Origin: Cryptomeria japonica | Lineage: Eukaryota; Streptophyta; Pinopsida; Cupressales; Cupressaceae | Direction: 5' to 3' | NCBI RefSeq assembly: GCF_030272615.1 | Contig: NC_081410.1 | Location: forward strand, 503,676,942-503,740,941 | Length of the DNA: 64,000 nucleotides | Shown: piece after piece, positions 45,016 to 59,153 of the stretch | Position numbering within the stretch: position 1 is the stretch's first letter | How the letters are laid out: the number at the start of each line of letters is the position of its first letter | Program-made: the position numbers and the translations under genes | The notes under the pieces: model-generated | What the model was told of the DNA's origin: nothing | What the model saw: the letters and a program-made list of their open reading frames with translations, nothing else | Database searches by the model: none

Positions 45016-45989
45016 TGTTGTCATTGATGGCACATGTATACACACACATATGTTCACATTGTCATAGTCATCTTAGTTAAGACAAATCAGTATTACTCCT
45101 AAGTCTTTGTATTGCAAAACCGGTATTATATGTATAATAAAGTTCAATTGGTTTTGAGGGTATCTAACTGGTATATGTAGACAACTAGTATATGAAGGAA
45201 TGACATGACACTAGCTTGGAGATTCAATGGAGATCATCAAAGAAGCAATTGGAGGAAAAATGGTCTATAAGTTGGAAGAGGTTAACTCTTAACTGGTATC
45301 GATGTTCCAAATAGTTTCACTGAGTGTGTGATGAGTTATCATCGGTCGTGATGAGTTATCCCTAACCGACATATTTGGTAGCAATCTGTGATGAGTTATG
45401 TTAGATTGTCTTGATACACTGCACCTAGGAAATTGTGATGTGATTCCTAAGTTGAAATGAAATTTCATGTCTATATAATGACATTGTGATGAACTATTTT
45501 TACTTTGTGAGATAGAAGTGTTAAGTTGTTGTGATTTACTGAAGGCATTGCAGAGTATGTTGGTGATGCATTTTGAGTAAGTGGAAGAGGATCTATTCAA
45601 GCAAGTTGTGCTACTTCTAGATCACACCACCTATTGTTTTCTAATCACTACAATAGTCAAATCCCCTAACTAGGTAAGCTCTAACAAGCTTCATTGTACA
45701 AATCCTCTAACAAGGTGATCCATTAGTTTGGGTTTAAAATCCTCTACCAAGGTTACTCTTAACAGGGTACTACCTTTAACAGGGTATAGCTCCTAACAGG
45801 GCTTTGGGATCTTTAATAGGATTTGCTCCTAGCAAAGCACTTTGTAGACCCTAACTGGTCAGTTACCTATGTGAGAGTTGAGAAACACAACACCATAGGA
45901 TCCTAAAGATCTTCTGCAAGCTAAATAATTTGTTACAAGGAGAAGCAAGGAAGCAAAAATAACTAAAAGCAAAAACACAGAAAAATATG
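45016..45989 (+). repeat. Copia-type LTR fragment, plus orientation
   Basis: TGTTGTCATTGATGGCA at 45016 matches an inner phrase of the copia-1 LTR in reverse complement. Further shared features are the four spaced GTGATGAGTTAT phrases (45327-45400) and the AACAGGGTA / CTCTAAC array at 45690-45850. It is cut at 45990 by element C. No coding part is attached. Confidence 0.5.
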
Positions 45990-47234
45990 TGAAGATGGTG
46001 AAAAGGAAAATGAAGTAGATTAGTTAGCAAATCATGCAAATCAAACATTAAAACATATGGAATCAAAAGACATAACTTTAATCACATGAAAACATGAATG
46101 ACATGCATATACCTCACAATCTTTTTACCTCTCCCTCAGATTGAGCTTGATGAAGTGAAGGCGCCCCTTGATGTGCTCCTTTGGTTTCTTGATGTGATGG
46201 CTCTCCAAATATTGTGCACAAATGGATTAAGATGGGTCTTGAGGAATGATATGGATGAGATGATTAAGTGTGGATGAGAGATGATTTTGGCATGGTAAGG
46301 ATTCTATGATGACTTTCCTAGGCTCAAACTAGCAGCATAAGATTACTGAACTTGGAGATGATGAATGAAGGGATGGAGTCCTTAATTTTTAGGAAGAGGA
46401 GAGGAAGAATGGATGGCTGGGATGGATCCATGATGAAGGGATAGGATTTCTTGTGAGCTCACACAGGGCCCAAGAGAGGGTGTGGAGACCAAGAGATATG
46501 CCTTAAAGGCATTTCTTATCTCCACACTCCTCAAGGTGCATTGGGAAGACTTCACATGTGCCTTGAGAAGAGCAAGGGATGGGACATTCCTTGAAGAATG
46601 GGGAGGAGGAATTAAAAATTCTTCAAAAAGGGATGATCATGTGGATTGGAGGAATAAGAAGGAATTAAAAATTCCTTGGGAGAGTAGATGCCTAGAGGAA
46701 TGTGAGATTTTGAAAATCTCACATTCACCTAGGAAAAGAGCATTTAAGGATAGTGGTTGGATGGAAGGGACAAGGAATTGACTTTGTGGCTAATCGTGAT
46801 GATTAGCCACTAGCAACTCATTAGGAGGGGGATTAGAGGAAAGGTTATGTGGGATAGGATTTGTAGGAGGATTTGACTAGGAGAGAAAATGAGTGGAGGG
46901 AATTAAAAATTAGAAGAGTAAGGTTAAGTGAGTTTAGGGAGTTTCTAGAAGAATTTATTAGGTTAATGATGGATTAGGAAGATGATTTGTGGGAATCATG
47001 TAGGTTAACTAATTTATTGAAATTAATTAGCTAAGGGGAGGATTTGAGAAGATTTATTTTTTAGAAGAATAAAAAGAGGGGTTGATTTATTAAATAAATC
47101 AATCACATACTATAGTGACAATATTAATTATAATTAATTAATATTGAGGAGAATTAGAATTTGTATAATTAATTAATAAATTAATTATGTGAGCAATTAA
47201 AAATAATTAAAATAATTATTTTTAAGTGTCTACA
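45990..47234 (-). repeat. 3' LTR of gypsy C
   Basis: 1245 bp. On the minus strand it starts TGTAGACACTTAAAAATA next to the PPT and ends CATCTTCA. It matches 61758-62918 closely. The right copy has an extra ATGCTCCACTTGATG near 61940, apparently from slippage between short repeats. The LTR start resembles that of gypsy A (TATAGACACATAAATC). Confidence 0.9.
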
Positions 47235-47250
47235 TTTTGCCCCTCTTTTA
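47235..47250 (-). other. Polypurine tract of gypsy C
   Basis: On the minus strand TAAAAGAGGGGCAAAA precedes TGTAGACAC, the LTR start. Confidence 0.85.
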
Positions 47251-47660
47251 CACAGCGGCAAATTCGGTGATGGGTAGAAGATAGAAGAAGAAGAATAAGA
47301 TGCCCCAGTGTAAAGTGTGGGAGGTGTATGCCCCCTCGAGAATTTTTGAAAAAAAGATAAAAAATTCTCGTAAATAGAGGAAGAAGAATTTGGGTGGAAG
47401 GGATAAGTGAGGAAGAAATATGAAGCAGTCATTGAAAATTTGGAAGGAAGAAATGAAGATGCGAGACCGCAGAGGAAATGGGCCTTCATAGGGGCCCATA
47501 TAAGCCACAACGGGCCCAATGAGGATTCATTGTTACACACAAGCCTTGGAACCACTTAGAGAAAAGAAGAAAAGAAGGAGAGATGGACCACATTCTAGTT
47601 CATGATCATCGCACCAAGAGGATCCAACGATTTGATCGACCAACTAGCTATGGACCACCA

Positions 47661-48208
47661 GTGAGTATGATTATCCCTCTTTTGGAATTTTTAATTTTGG
47701 GTAAAAATTAGGGCTAGAAATGGGGGTCTAGGTTAGGCGGGGTGCACGCACTAATCATTGTTTCAGCATGTGCACCCCTAGATCAGCGTGAGCGCTGGTG
47801 ACTAGCACAGACTCTCTTGAAGGGGTCAGGTAAAATAGGGAATTTAGGGGAATGGGGTAGGTTTTAGTGTGGGTGCTCGCGCATTAGCGTGAGCGTTCGT
47901 GCTTTGACATGGACGCTCGTATTTTAGCGTGAGCGCCCAAGGGAATACGCGGGTGCTTGCATTTATGAGATGGGGAGGGGGGTCAAAGAAGGGATGGAAG
48001 CTCTATTGGCATGAGCGCCCACCAAATGGTGTGAGCATCACGGTTTTGGCGCGAGCACTATGTAGATCAACGCATGCACCTGGGAAGGTGGGAAATGAAG
48101 TTTTGGCTTGGGATTTTGGGATAGGGGAAGGGTATGGTTGGTTTGGGAGGGGGGGGTTAGGAGAGAATTTTTGGGCATGAAAGTAATGATTTGGTCTAAT
48201 GGATGTAG
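47661..48208 (+). other. Predicted 548-bp intron of the PMD gene
   Basis: The donor CCA|GTGAGTATG and acceptor ATGGATGTAG|GTGG both fit plant consensus, and both flanking exons end on codon borders. The intron body is G-rich and carries GCGTGAGCGC-type repeats (47770-48070). Without splicing the N-terminal 26 codons do not join the domain. Confidence 0.65.
47755..48075. repeat. Degenerate TTAGCGTGAGCGC repeats in the PMD intron
   Basis: Variants of AGCGTGAGCGC(T/C)CGTG recur about ten times, for example near 47787, 47891, 47923 and 48011. The reverse-oriented motif CTCACGCTGAAA fills 61150-61720 of the same element. Confidence 0.55.
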
Positions 48209-50369
48209 GTGGAGAGGGGACCACTATCTTCAAGGGAGCATTGGCCTAATATAATGAGCCTATATCATGAGTTAGGTCATGATGAGCTAGAGGTGCTAGT
48301 TGTGCTAGGACTACATTATATAGGTAGGTGGCCGAGGATACGAGTGCATACTACCATGATGATGGCATTGGTGGAGAGGTGGGATAGTCGGTATAGCACC
48401 TTCCATTTGTCGACTGAAGAGGCCACAGTGACTCTGTTAGATGTTTGGAGGATCTTGAAGATCCCCGTTCATGGCGTTGTCCCTGAGTATCAGTTAGATG
48501 CAGCTGATTTTTATCTACGGGAGGTCTGCGAGTATGAGATGCCACCGATGTTAGATAGGAGTAGGATGCACTTAGGCCGGGCGATGGGTGTTTGGTGGAT
48601 TCCTCGATTGGTTTTAGTGATTTGTTGATTCCTGAGTAGGCAGATCATTCTGGATTTGGGTGGTCATGGATTTCCTCTTGGGTGGAGCAGATGTTTATAC
48701 TTCATGTTGCATGATGGTCAGTAGTATGTGTGGGGTGTGGTGATGCTAGCCCAGCTATATCATGATATGCATTTGGTGGTCTATAGAGAGTATGCTAGTT
48801 TATCTGTAGGGGCCACACTTCTACACATCTGGGCATGGGAGCATATTGCAGTGACTCGGCCACTGGGGGTACAGGATAGGCGGCCATGATAGCCATTTGT
48901 GGACAGATACAGGGGACTGCTACACTATACATAGATAGCATCCATGTGGTTTTGGAGGAGGATTTTGGATGAGCTGGCATAGTTCACATGGAGACCATTT
49001 TTGAGATGTGAGAGGTGGAGGGATGATTGGTAGCTGCACTGGGTAGGGGTCAAGATGTGGAATTTTGGGAGATACGTATATATCATGGAGTACTATGCTC
49101 CATTCAAGGTGGCTCAACAACTTGGGCAGGTATAGGATATAGTGGGTGATATTCTAGTGTATCCTTGGATTACAGGGAGGTGAGGTATTGGGGTCCTACA
49201 ATGAGTCCCTTGGAGGGTCGGACTAGCTTCCAGACAACATTTCACTTAGTCTGTGATGAGCGGATGGGGGCAGGGGGGTCCAAGCATGATAAGTGGACAC
49301 AGGAGCTGGTGGGAGGGGCACTTACCAGTATGGCTTACTATTCCTAGAATGTTGGAGGATGAGGAGCTGCAGCCAAGGGTTGATCAAGTGGTGGGTGGAG
49401 AGGATGATGGCCCAGGAGAGAGAGTTGTGATTGTTGCATGGCATGGTGTGGGCAGATAGCAGAGGAGAGTCCGGATGGTATGGAGGAGGGATCTTGAGGA
49501 AGGAGAGGGAGAGGGAGAGGATGCCCCAGTGGGAGAGGCTGCAGAGGCTACAGTTGGTGAGGGAGGGGAGGTTGTTCTTATGGATATCCCTGAGGCACAC
49601 GTGGAGGAGAGGGGAGGATTGACACAAGCTGATTTTGACCATTTACAGCAAGAGCAGGATAGCTATCGAGCGAGGATTCATTCAACTAAGGATGAGCTAC
49701 AGGTAGAGAGGGCTCAGAGGGAGATCATGGGGGTAGAGGTGGAGCGATTGACATGGGAGATAGTTGATTTGACAAAGAGTCTCCATACTACCAGGACAAA
49801 GGTGGATGCCTTAAGGGAGGAGAGGGAGGAGTCAGAGAGGATGCTAGAGGAGGCCTCGATAGGGATAGCCATAGTAGGACTATAGGATGCCATTTGTTGG
49901 CAGGATGGTGAGTTAGAGGGGTTATAGGCTAGAGTGTATAGGGCGGAGGTGGATGTGACATGGCTGCGAAGGGAGAGGGATGCAGCCTGCTAGGCATTGG
50001 TTCCTGCAGGATTGGTGCAAATATTTTTTGAGTATGCTATAGTGGGAGAGGGTGGAGAGGGAAGCTCGAGAGGCATAGTATTATAGAGGGTTGTACCACG
50101 AAGCAGTGTTGATAGCACAACAAGCAGCCTCATACATTGAGAGTGTGCAGTCTCACAGGACCCATAGTTAGTGGCTGACTCAGAGTCAACAGATAGGGGG
50201 ATCAGTGGGTTTTCGGCCACCAACAAGGGGGGAGGTAGGAGGATCAAGTGGGGGAGGTACAACAGAGGGGGTGGAGAGACAAGAGGAGAGAGCTAGCTCC
50301 TTGTTTTGCTTGTGTATCATATTTTGACCCTTCGGGGTGATCATTGTATTATGACAATCACATTTACCT

Positions 50370-51985
<1,616 letters not shown>

Positions 51986-53143
51986 CTAGGCATAAAATCT
52001 TTTCAGGTGCATGATATTCATTGGATCATCCAAAGGACCGCCTTCAGGAGTAGCCAACTGATAAGCTCCCGATCTATATTTTGTTGTGATTACATATGGT
52101 CCAAGCCAAATAGGCTCGAACTTGCCTTTCTTTTCTCTTTCTTGTAGGTTTTTCTGATTTTCCATGAGGACAAGATCACCAATTTGGAAATCCTAGGTTC
52201 TGACTTTTTTGTGATAACTCATGCGCAGATGGTTTTGATATACCTGGAGATGATTCAAGGCCTTGAGGCCCCTTTCATCTAAAAATTCTAGCTCTTGTAA
52301 GCGGGCAATTCTGTATTCCTCATTTGGTAGGATATTTTGCAATGATACCCTTAGAGAGGGGATCTCGATCTCAAGGGGAAGGATGGCTTCGGAGCCAAAG
52401 ACCAGAGAATAAGGGGTGGCACCTATGGGGGTGTGGATGGAGGTGTGGTAGGCCCACAAAGTAGGATGGAGTTGGAGGTTCCAATCACAACCAGCTTCAT
52501 TGACTATCTTTTTGAGGATTTTGATTAAGGTTTTATTAGAAGTAACATCTTGGCCATTGCCTTGGGGGTAATATGGGGTGGAAAAGCGATGTTGGATGTT
52601 GAATTTTTGGCAGAGTTCTTTGACATCCTAGTTTTTAAATTGTCTGCCATTATCTGTAATGATAACTTTTGGGATCCCATATCGGTAGATTAGGTAGTTC
52701 AGGATGAATTTAGATATTTGCTTACTAGTGGTAAAAGTAAGAGGGATAGCCTCTACCCACTTGGTGAAATACTCGGTGACGGTGATAATGAATTTATGTC
52801 CATTGGAGGATGAAGGGTGGATTTTCCCATTGAGATCGATCCCCCACTATGAGAAGGGCCATGGAATAATGAATGGTTGTAATTCTTGTGACGATGCATG
52901 AATCTTGTTGCCATGTTGCTGGCAAGGGATGCATTTCTTGACATAGTTATATGCATCTACTTCCATTTTAGGCTAGTAATATCCTATTCTCATAATCATT
53001 TTAGCCAATGTGAACCCACTTGAGTGTACCCCACAGATGCCCTTGTGTACTTCATGTAATGCCCATTTTGCCTCTTGTTTATCTAAACACCTTAGGAGGG
53101 AACCATCAAAATGCCTTCTGAATAGAGTGTCTCCAAGGATGGT
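51986..53143 (-). pseudogene. Broken gypsy C integrase
   Basis: On the minus strand from about 53140: an HHCC zinc segment (HKGICGVHSSG ... CIPCQQHG) at 53070-52925, the catalytic core with D in GIDLNGKIHPSS, ITDNGRQF (about 52660) and the E-region PQGNGQD with the glutamate changed, then WAYHTSIHTPIGATPYSLV, a chromatin-side tail DLVLMENQKNLQ and LDDPMNIMHLKRFYA ending in TAG at 51986. Several TAG stops interrupt it. It matches gypsy A integrase (33091-34432) in order and motif. Confidence 0.85.
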
Positions 53144-54330
53144 TTAACGAGCACATTGGTGAATGAATGTTTGTTGTTGGGTTTTGGTAAGATGTGAGGG
53201 AATGGTGTTGTCTTTTAGGAAAGTGAAGGTTTCTTGGTACCAAGGGGACTCCGGACCAATGAGAACACACACCATTTCAAACTCTAGTAGGTTATATGCC
53301 AGTATAAATAATTGCTCAACTAATAACTCGCACTTCTGACTATGTGTTGGCATCTGAAGGAGGGAGCCAATGGTGGCCATTGTGTCTGCAGCCCTGTTAT
53401 TTGTTCGTGGAACTTGGTCAAACTTGATTGTCGTGAAATGTTGCTTGAGATCTTCAACCATGGTGTAGTAGGGAAGAATTTTGTCATCTTTTGTTTGGTA
53501 ATCATCATTGACTTGTTTGATGACAAGTTGGGAATCACCATAGACTAGTAATTCCTTTATTTTCCAGTGGATAGCCAAGTGCAAACCTATGATGAGTGCC
53601 TCGTATTCTGTGATGTTTTTGGTACATGCAAAGGCTATCTTGTATGACTTTGGTATGCCATCTCCTTGAGGTGTGATCAATAATATTCCTACCCCCCGAT
53701 CTATTTTGGGTGCAAGAGCCATTAGAGTACAATCGCCATGTGGAGGATGTGTTAATAGTCATAATGAACTCATTTGGTAATTATGTGAGAAGAGGATGGT
53801 CACCTGGAAGTGGAGCTTTAGCCAACTGATCTACAATGACTTGTCCCTTTATTGCCTTTATGTCCACATATTCAATGTCAAACTCACTTAAGAGCATGAC
53901 CCATTTAGCAGTTCTGCCAGTGAGAGCAACTTTTGACAAGAGATATTTAAGTGGATCAATCTTAGCAATTAGTTTTGTTTTGTTGTTTAGCATATAGTGT
54001 CGGAGCTCCTGTGTGCTAAACACCAATGCCAAGCATGCTCTTTCAATGGGGGTATAATTGAGTTCATACCCTACTAGTGTCCGACTGATGTAGTAAATGG
54101 AATGTTCCTTCCCTTGATCATCTGTTTGTGCCAGCAATGCCCCCAATGCCACTGCAGTAGCACATATGTACAAAATAAAGTGTTTTCCAGGAGTAGGAGG
54201 CATCAACACTGGAGGTGATGCTAGATATTCTTTTAGTTTCTCAAAGACCTTTTGACATAAGCAATCCCATTTGAATTTTGTGTCCTTGTGCAACAGGTGT
54301 GCAAATGGATGGCACTTATCTGCTAGCTTT
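53144..54330 (-). pseudogene. Broken gypsy C tandem RNase H domains
   Basis: The RT-linked RNase H is at 54293-53781 (ILYICATAVALGALLAQ, YYISRTLVGYELNY, DPLKYLLSKVAL). The second RNase H is at about 53760-53144 (GVGILLITPQGDGIP, NITEYEALIIGLHLA, VYGDSQLVIKQV, NRAADTMATI), and in this copy its D/E/D residues look kept. A stop and shift separate the two. Dual RNase H supports the Tat-like assignment. Confidence 0.85.
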
Positions 54331-55553
54331 GAAATAAAACGTCTAACAGACTGGAGTTTCCCCTAGAGACTATAGTTGTTTGAGAGTTTTTGGTGGAGGC
54401 ATTTCCATGATAGCTTTTACTTTGCAAGATCAACCTCGATGCCTCTATGGGAAACAATGAATCCCAATAGTTTTCCCGATGTGACTCCAAATACACACTT
54501 TTTGGGATTCAGGCGTAGTTTGTATTTTTCTAATCTTTCAAAGATCTTCTTTAGAATAGGGATGTGTTCTTGCCTTGTCTTAGACTTGCCTAGCAAATCA
54601 TCCACATAATCCTCCATAATTTTGTGCAAGAGGTCATGAAAAATTGTTGTCATGGCACGTTGACATGTAGTTCCAGCATTTTTGAGGCCAAAAGGCATGA
54701 CTCGATAACAAAACATCCCCCATGGTGTTGTAAATGCAGTTTTATGCTAATCCTCATCTGTAATCCTAATTTGGTTGTATCCATAAAATCCATCCATAAG
54801 CGACAACATCTCATGTCTTGCTGAAAGGTCCACAACCATATCTATATTAGGGAGCAGGAAATCATCTTTAGGACATTCTCTATTTAGATCTCAAAAATAT
54901 GTGCAGATGTGGATGCCCCCAATAGGTTTGCCGATAGGTACAATGTTGGAGACCCATTCAATGTAGTCTATTGGTTTGATGAATTATGCATCTAACATCT
55001 ATTAGAGTTTCGCCTTGACTAGGAGTGTAATATGCAAGTGCATTTTGCGCAATTTTTGTTTTACAGGTTTTTCATCTGGGCAGACAACAAGATTGTGAAC
55101 CACCAAGGCAAGATCCAACCCTGGCATATCAGCATAGGACCATGCAAAATTGATTTTTACCTCTATAAGGAAATTGATGAATTCTTGTTTCTCTTTTTTC
55201 GTGAGGGACTTGGCAATGAGCACATTTTGTGGGAGGGCTTTGGTGCCCATGTTGATGCTATTTGTTTCTTCTATTAGCAAATTTGATTTGTCCTATGGAA
55301 GGTAACCAATGGTAGGGAGGTCAAGTCCCTCATCGTCAAGTGCCTTTTCTAGGTTTTCACTTTCGGATACGCCCTTTGTTTTTATTTTTTGCTCATCCAA
55401 AGGTGCCTCAGAGAGGTTTTCACCTAGGGAATCATGTTTTTTTCTTTGATTATATTTTTTACGACTAAGGGCATTGACCTGACTACCAAAGTATCCCTTT
55501 TCATGAAGTTGAATACCCTCTACCCTGTTACAATCTTCTAGATTTTGCACCAT
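54331..55553 (-). pseudogene. Broken gypsy C reverse transcriptase
   Basis: On the minus strand a linker begins near 55553. RT starts with INFAWSYADMPGLD and KPVKQKLRKMH (55180-55010), runs through stops to DLNRECPKDD and LSLMDGFYGYNQI, then is open at 54716-54417: FCYRVMPFGLKNAGTTCQR, the catalytic YVDDLLGKS near 54612-54586, and LNPKKCVFGVTSGKLLGF. At least four TAG stops lie in the palm region. Confidence 0.87.
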
Positions 55554-55718
55554 CAGGAGAGTAATGAGAGCATTATCATCGATGCAAATGTCTAACGTGG
55601 GTTTGTCTCGTTGGCCCCAGTCTATGAGTTTAGGATGGACAAGATGTAGCTTGTGTGAAGTGGAAGGGGTTATGGGGGTAATGGTATTGACATGAGAGTC
55701 AAAGAAGATGTCATTTTC

Positions 55719-56801
55719 CTATTCATAAGGCATTTCGTGGAACTCCTCTTTGTCAGCACTTTCGACATCCAAAGAAGGACTTGAGGAGGCACCAACAATA
55801 GTAATCTTGGGCACCGGGGTGTACCCCAAGCCTCTGTTGTATTTGTAGGAGATAGGATTTATGGGTTCTTTTCTTCCTTTCTCCTCTGGTCGCAAGCTGT
55901 GTCCTTTGTAACCCATTTTTCTGACTATGGTTGATGCTTTTGGGTACATCTTTTTGGATATTTTTGTTGGATCTTCATCTTCTTCTTGGTACAACCATAG
56001 AGAGACATCTGCTTCAAGACTCTCCTCAGCAAGTGGGCCCCATTACTGGAAGGTAGTGTTTTGGCATTGCATGACTAGTTTCAGGTCTTTCTTGAGCTCT
56101 TTTGGTTTGCCAAATGACTTAGGAGATAGGGGGAGGTTGCCTATTAATAAGACATCTTCCAATTTGTATTCTCCATAGCCATTGTCGAGGATATTGATTT
56201 GAGTATCTAGTTAGGATGAAGTGGAGGCAACATTTGATGTGTTAGATGGAGGCATTGGTGAAGGTCTATTTAGTGGGCAATGATATGGATGTTTCCCCTC
56301 CAAGAGTTTGCAATATTGAAAAGGTTGTGGATCACCTTTGATAGTGATCTCTCTTCCGTTGAAGGGGAATTTGATGCATTGGTGATAGGCGAAGGGTACA
56401 GCCTATAAGGAGTGAATCCATGGTCGACCGAGGAGAATGTTGTGGGGGAGATCAATATCTAGTACTTGGCAAGGGGTTTCGATTGTAATAGGGCCCTTTG
56501 AAACTCTTTCTGCATCATCATATGATTTTATTGTGATCCTTTTTGATGTGTCTACCAGGTCCTCAGAAAGTCCCAATTGTTTTATTAACTTGTATGTACA
56601 TAGATTAAGTCTGGATCCATCGTCTATAAAAATACGTTTGACTTTGTGCTTTTGGATAAGGGCTTCAATGTGCAAAGGTTTGTTGCGATCTTCATCTACA
56701 GGAGCATCTTTGGAGGTAAATACAAGGTTTCCAATGAGAGCTTGGAATTGAGTAGCATTGATGTTATCAGAAATGCAAGACTCAAGGAGGGCTTGCTCCA
56801 A
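55719..56801 (-). pseudogene. Broken gypsy C protease and linker
   Basis: The active-site segment IFIDDGSRLNLCTYKL at about 56640-56590 (D-D-G form) and the conserved HNILLGRPWIHSL near 56440-56405 mark a retropepsin-type protease, open for 132 codons. A linker follows after a stop, with an acidic segment and PISYKYNRGLGYTP near 55850. Gypsy A has the same region at 24940-25953. Confidence 0.8.
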
Positions 56802-57069
56802 AATTTCCTTATGTACAGGGGAATTCTTGAGAAGTTATAGGATGGAAATTTGTGTGGGGGTCTTCCCAAGTTGATCAAGGAGGTCAAATCAGTGGGTGGA
56901 AACCATGGGCGGGGGGTTTGGTGGGGGAGGAACTCCTTGGATGGTGACTTTACCTCATTGTGTGGTTACATTGTAGTCATTCTGGGGATGGGAGGTGGAA
57001 GGCATGGTGCCCTGAATAACTATCTTAGCAAGATTTGGTCTTCTTTGGGGAGGGGGAGGATTAATTCCT

Positions 57070-59153
57070 TAGATAGTTATGACATTAACATGGTTATCTG
57101 TGAGCTCAATGCGACCTACTAAAGAGTCAAAGTCGGTTATATGATTAGAGTAGTCATAACTCACTGCGTTAGATGATGAGCCTTTTCCTTTATCATGCTT
57201 CAAGAAGGGTTCTTGGTACATTTTAATTTTGTCATTGTTATTACCAGGTTTTGCATTTGCTACTTCAATCTCACCCCTATCAATGAGATCTTGTATGTAG
57301 ATTTTGAGAGCTTCATGCACTTTCGTGTATCATGTCCCTTGATACGATGATACTCATTATACCATCTAGGTTTGGGTTGATTGGGGTCAAACAGATGATT
57401 GATTGGAAAAACCACTGCACCTGCTTGGACAAGTTTTTGAAACACCATTTCAATAGGCTCAACAAGAGGAGTGAAATCTCTTGGAGTCTTGTTATTTGAT
57501 CGAGGTGGTCATCCCTAGACTGAGACATTATTGTGAGGTTTTTGGGATTGATTTTGATTGTTCTGATTGTTGAATTGATGATTATTGGTGGTGGATTTTG
57601 GGGGGGGGCAGCCACGGTTTGGACCCACTTTGCATCAGTTATACCATCATTGACTACGTTTTTGTTTTTAGACTAGAACTTTGGCTTGTCATTATGATAA
57701 GAAGAACTTTGTGTCTATTTTTGGTAATGTTTCAAGGTTCCTTCCTCCAACAAGATGCTTTCGAGGTAGAGGCCCTTATCGGTCAATTTTTGGAAGGATT
57801 TGGTACATTGGGATGTCAAAGGTCTTGAAAGTTTGGGTACCAAGTTATTTTGAAATAATTCAATTTGATGTTGCTCTAGCATGTCCCACTGAAATTTCGT
57901 TATAAGATGTTGCCATCTTTGTAAGAAGTTTGCAAAAGTCTCTCCGGGCCTTTGCTTTGTGTTACATAGGTCCATCATGGAAACGTCATTAGCCATGTTG
58001 TAGGCATAGTGAGCTACAAATTTCTCTGCCAAGTCTGGAAAGGAGACAATGGAGCCTCATGGTAGAGATGAGAACCATGCGAGGGCATTTCCTGTGAGAC
58101 TCTTGGGAAAGATTCTATGAAGATATAGGTCACTATAGGAGACTTCTTGACATAAGATGTGAAATTCCCGGACATGGTCGTGGGGGTCTCCTTTGCCTTC
58201 ATACTTGGTGAATTTAGGGATCTCAAATCCTGGGGGTAGGATGCAACTGATATAGACGGGTCATAAGGACAAGGACCAAATTCCTCAAATGAGTATGGTT
58301 TCCTCTTATTAGTCCCTTCTTTCATGTCCTTGATGATATTTTTCATGTCTTGAATTTCCTTGATGAGGTCTTGTTGTGGATTTTGATAATGATGAACTGT
58401 ATTTTCCCCAAGAATTGGATGAGTCAAGGAAGGTGCACCACCACCAATGTATTGATATGATGAGGAGGCGGGAACATGAGATGTGATGATCGATGTCGCA
58501 GGGATTTGAGTGATAGTTGGTTGCAGTCCGCAAACTGTTGTGATGGGATTGAGTATGGCCCAGATAAAATTTGTGACATTGTTGACAGGAAGTGAAGTTT
58601 GTGGAATAGAGATGTGTGGCTGAATGGAAGGAGGTGGTATAGAAGCATGTTGGAGAATAGATGAGATCAGATTCGATAGTGGTATAGATGGTAAGGCAAA
58701 AGAAGGTGGGATGGAGACCACAGTGGGAGGTGTCATGGGTGGCATTGATTGAGTTTGGATGATTGATGGGGCTGCAATTGATTGAGTTTCACTAACAAGT
58801 GCAGCATTCTATGTGGGAGCAAGGTCTCCTTGTGGTGGTTGGCCAAGATCGGATTTGTCAAATTTAGGTGGAAGTTGAGCTCCATTTTCAAGGAGAGTTT
58901 TTAAGAGTGTAGTGGGATTGTGCTAGATGAACTTTCCAATCATCTCTTGGTTATAAGAGTCCGCTAGGAAATTTTGCACTGCCAGAGAGAGTTCATCTTG
59001 GCTAACCATGTTAGGATTTTGGCTTTGATCTTGATTGCTAGGTTGCCCACTTTATGTAGGATCTTGCATGGGATCTTCATATAGGACACTAATGTCTGGC
59101 ATGCCATATTGTTGTTCAACCATCTTTTTCTTTTGGCATCGAGTTGTGACCAT
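57070..59153 (-). pseudogene. Broken gypsy C gag
   Basis: From ATG 59153 (minus): MVTTRCQKKKMVEQQ, a long Pro/Ser/Thr-rich region open at 58745-58014, a helical segment KEIQDMKNIIKDMKEG, then by frameshift the capsid-like core LAEKFVAHYAYNMAND, MMDLCNTKQRPGETFANFLQRWQ (58030-57900), and near 57380 a knuckle-like NEYHRIKGHDTRKC (first cysteine changed) with IYIQDLIDRGEIE. Gag would form the particle and bind RNA. The same order is seen in gypsy A gag. Confidence 0.8.

Larger units (their letters stand above)
47583..50327 (+). pseudogene. Plant mobile domain (PMD) gene with one intron, antisense inside gypsy C
   Basis: Exon 1 47583-47660 codes 26 residues from ATG (MDHILVHDHRTK ... TSYGPP). 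A GT-AG intron follows (47661-48208), then exon 2 from 48209 in phase (VERGPLSSREHWPNIM). The PMD fold shows as HELGHDELEVLVVLGLHY, ERWDSRYSTFHL, EATVTLLDVWRILKIPVHG, DLGGHGFPLGWSRCL, LLHIWAWEHI, TRPLG and a C-terminal WNFGRYVYIMEYYAPF near 49060. A coiled-coil tail follows (49640-50250, LQVERAQREIMGVEVERL) and ends at TGA 50325. PMD proteins (MAIN/MAIL type) act in plant gene silencing, and the domain is common in transposons. Stops: TGA 48626 and several TAG (48722 and later), many where glutamine fits, so this copy is dead. It lies between pol and the 3' LTR on the opposite strand, where Tat-like elements are known to carry extra antisense ORFs. Confidence 0.78.

Noticed and set aside
46482-46781. 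Plus-strand frame of 99 codons in the gypsy C LTR
   Set aside because: It lies in the LTR, and the matching right LTR copy has changed bases and no equal frame on that strand.
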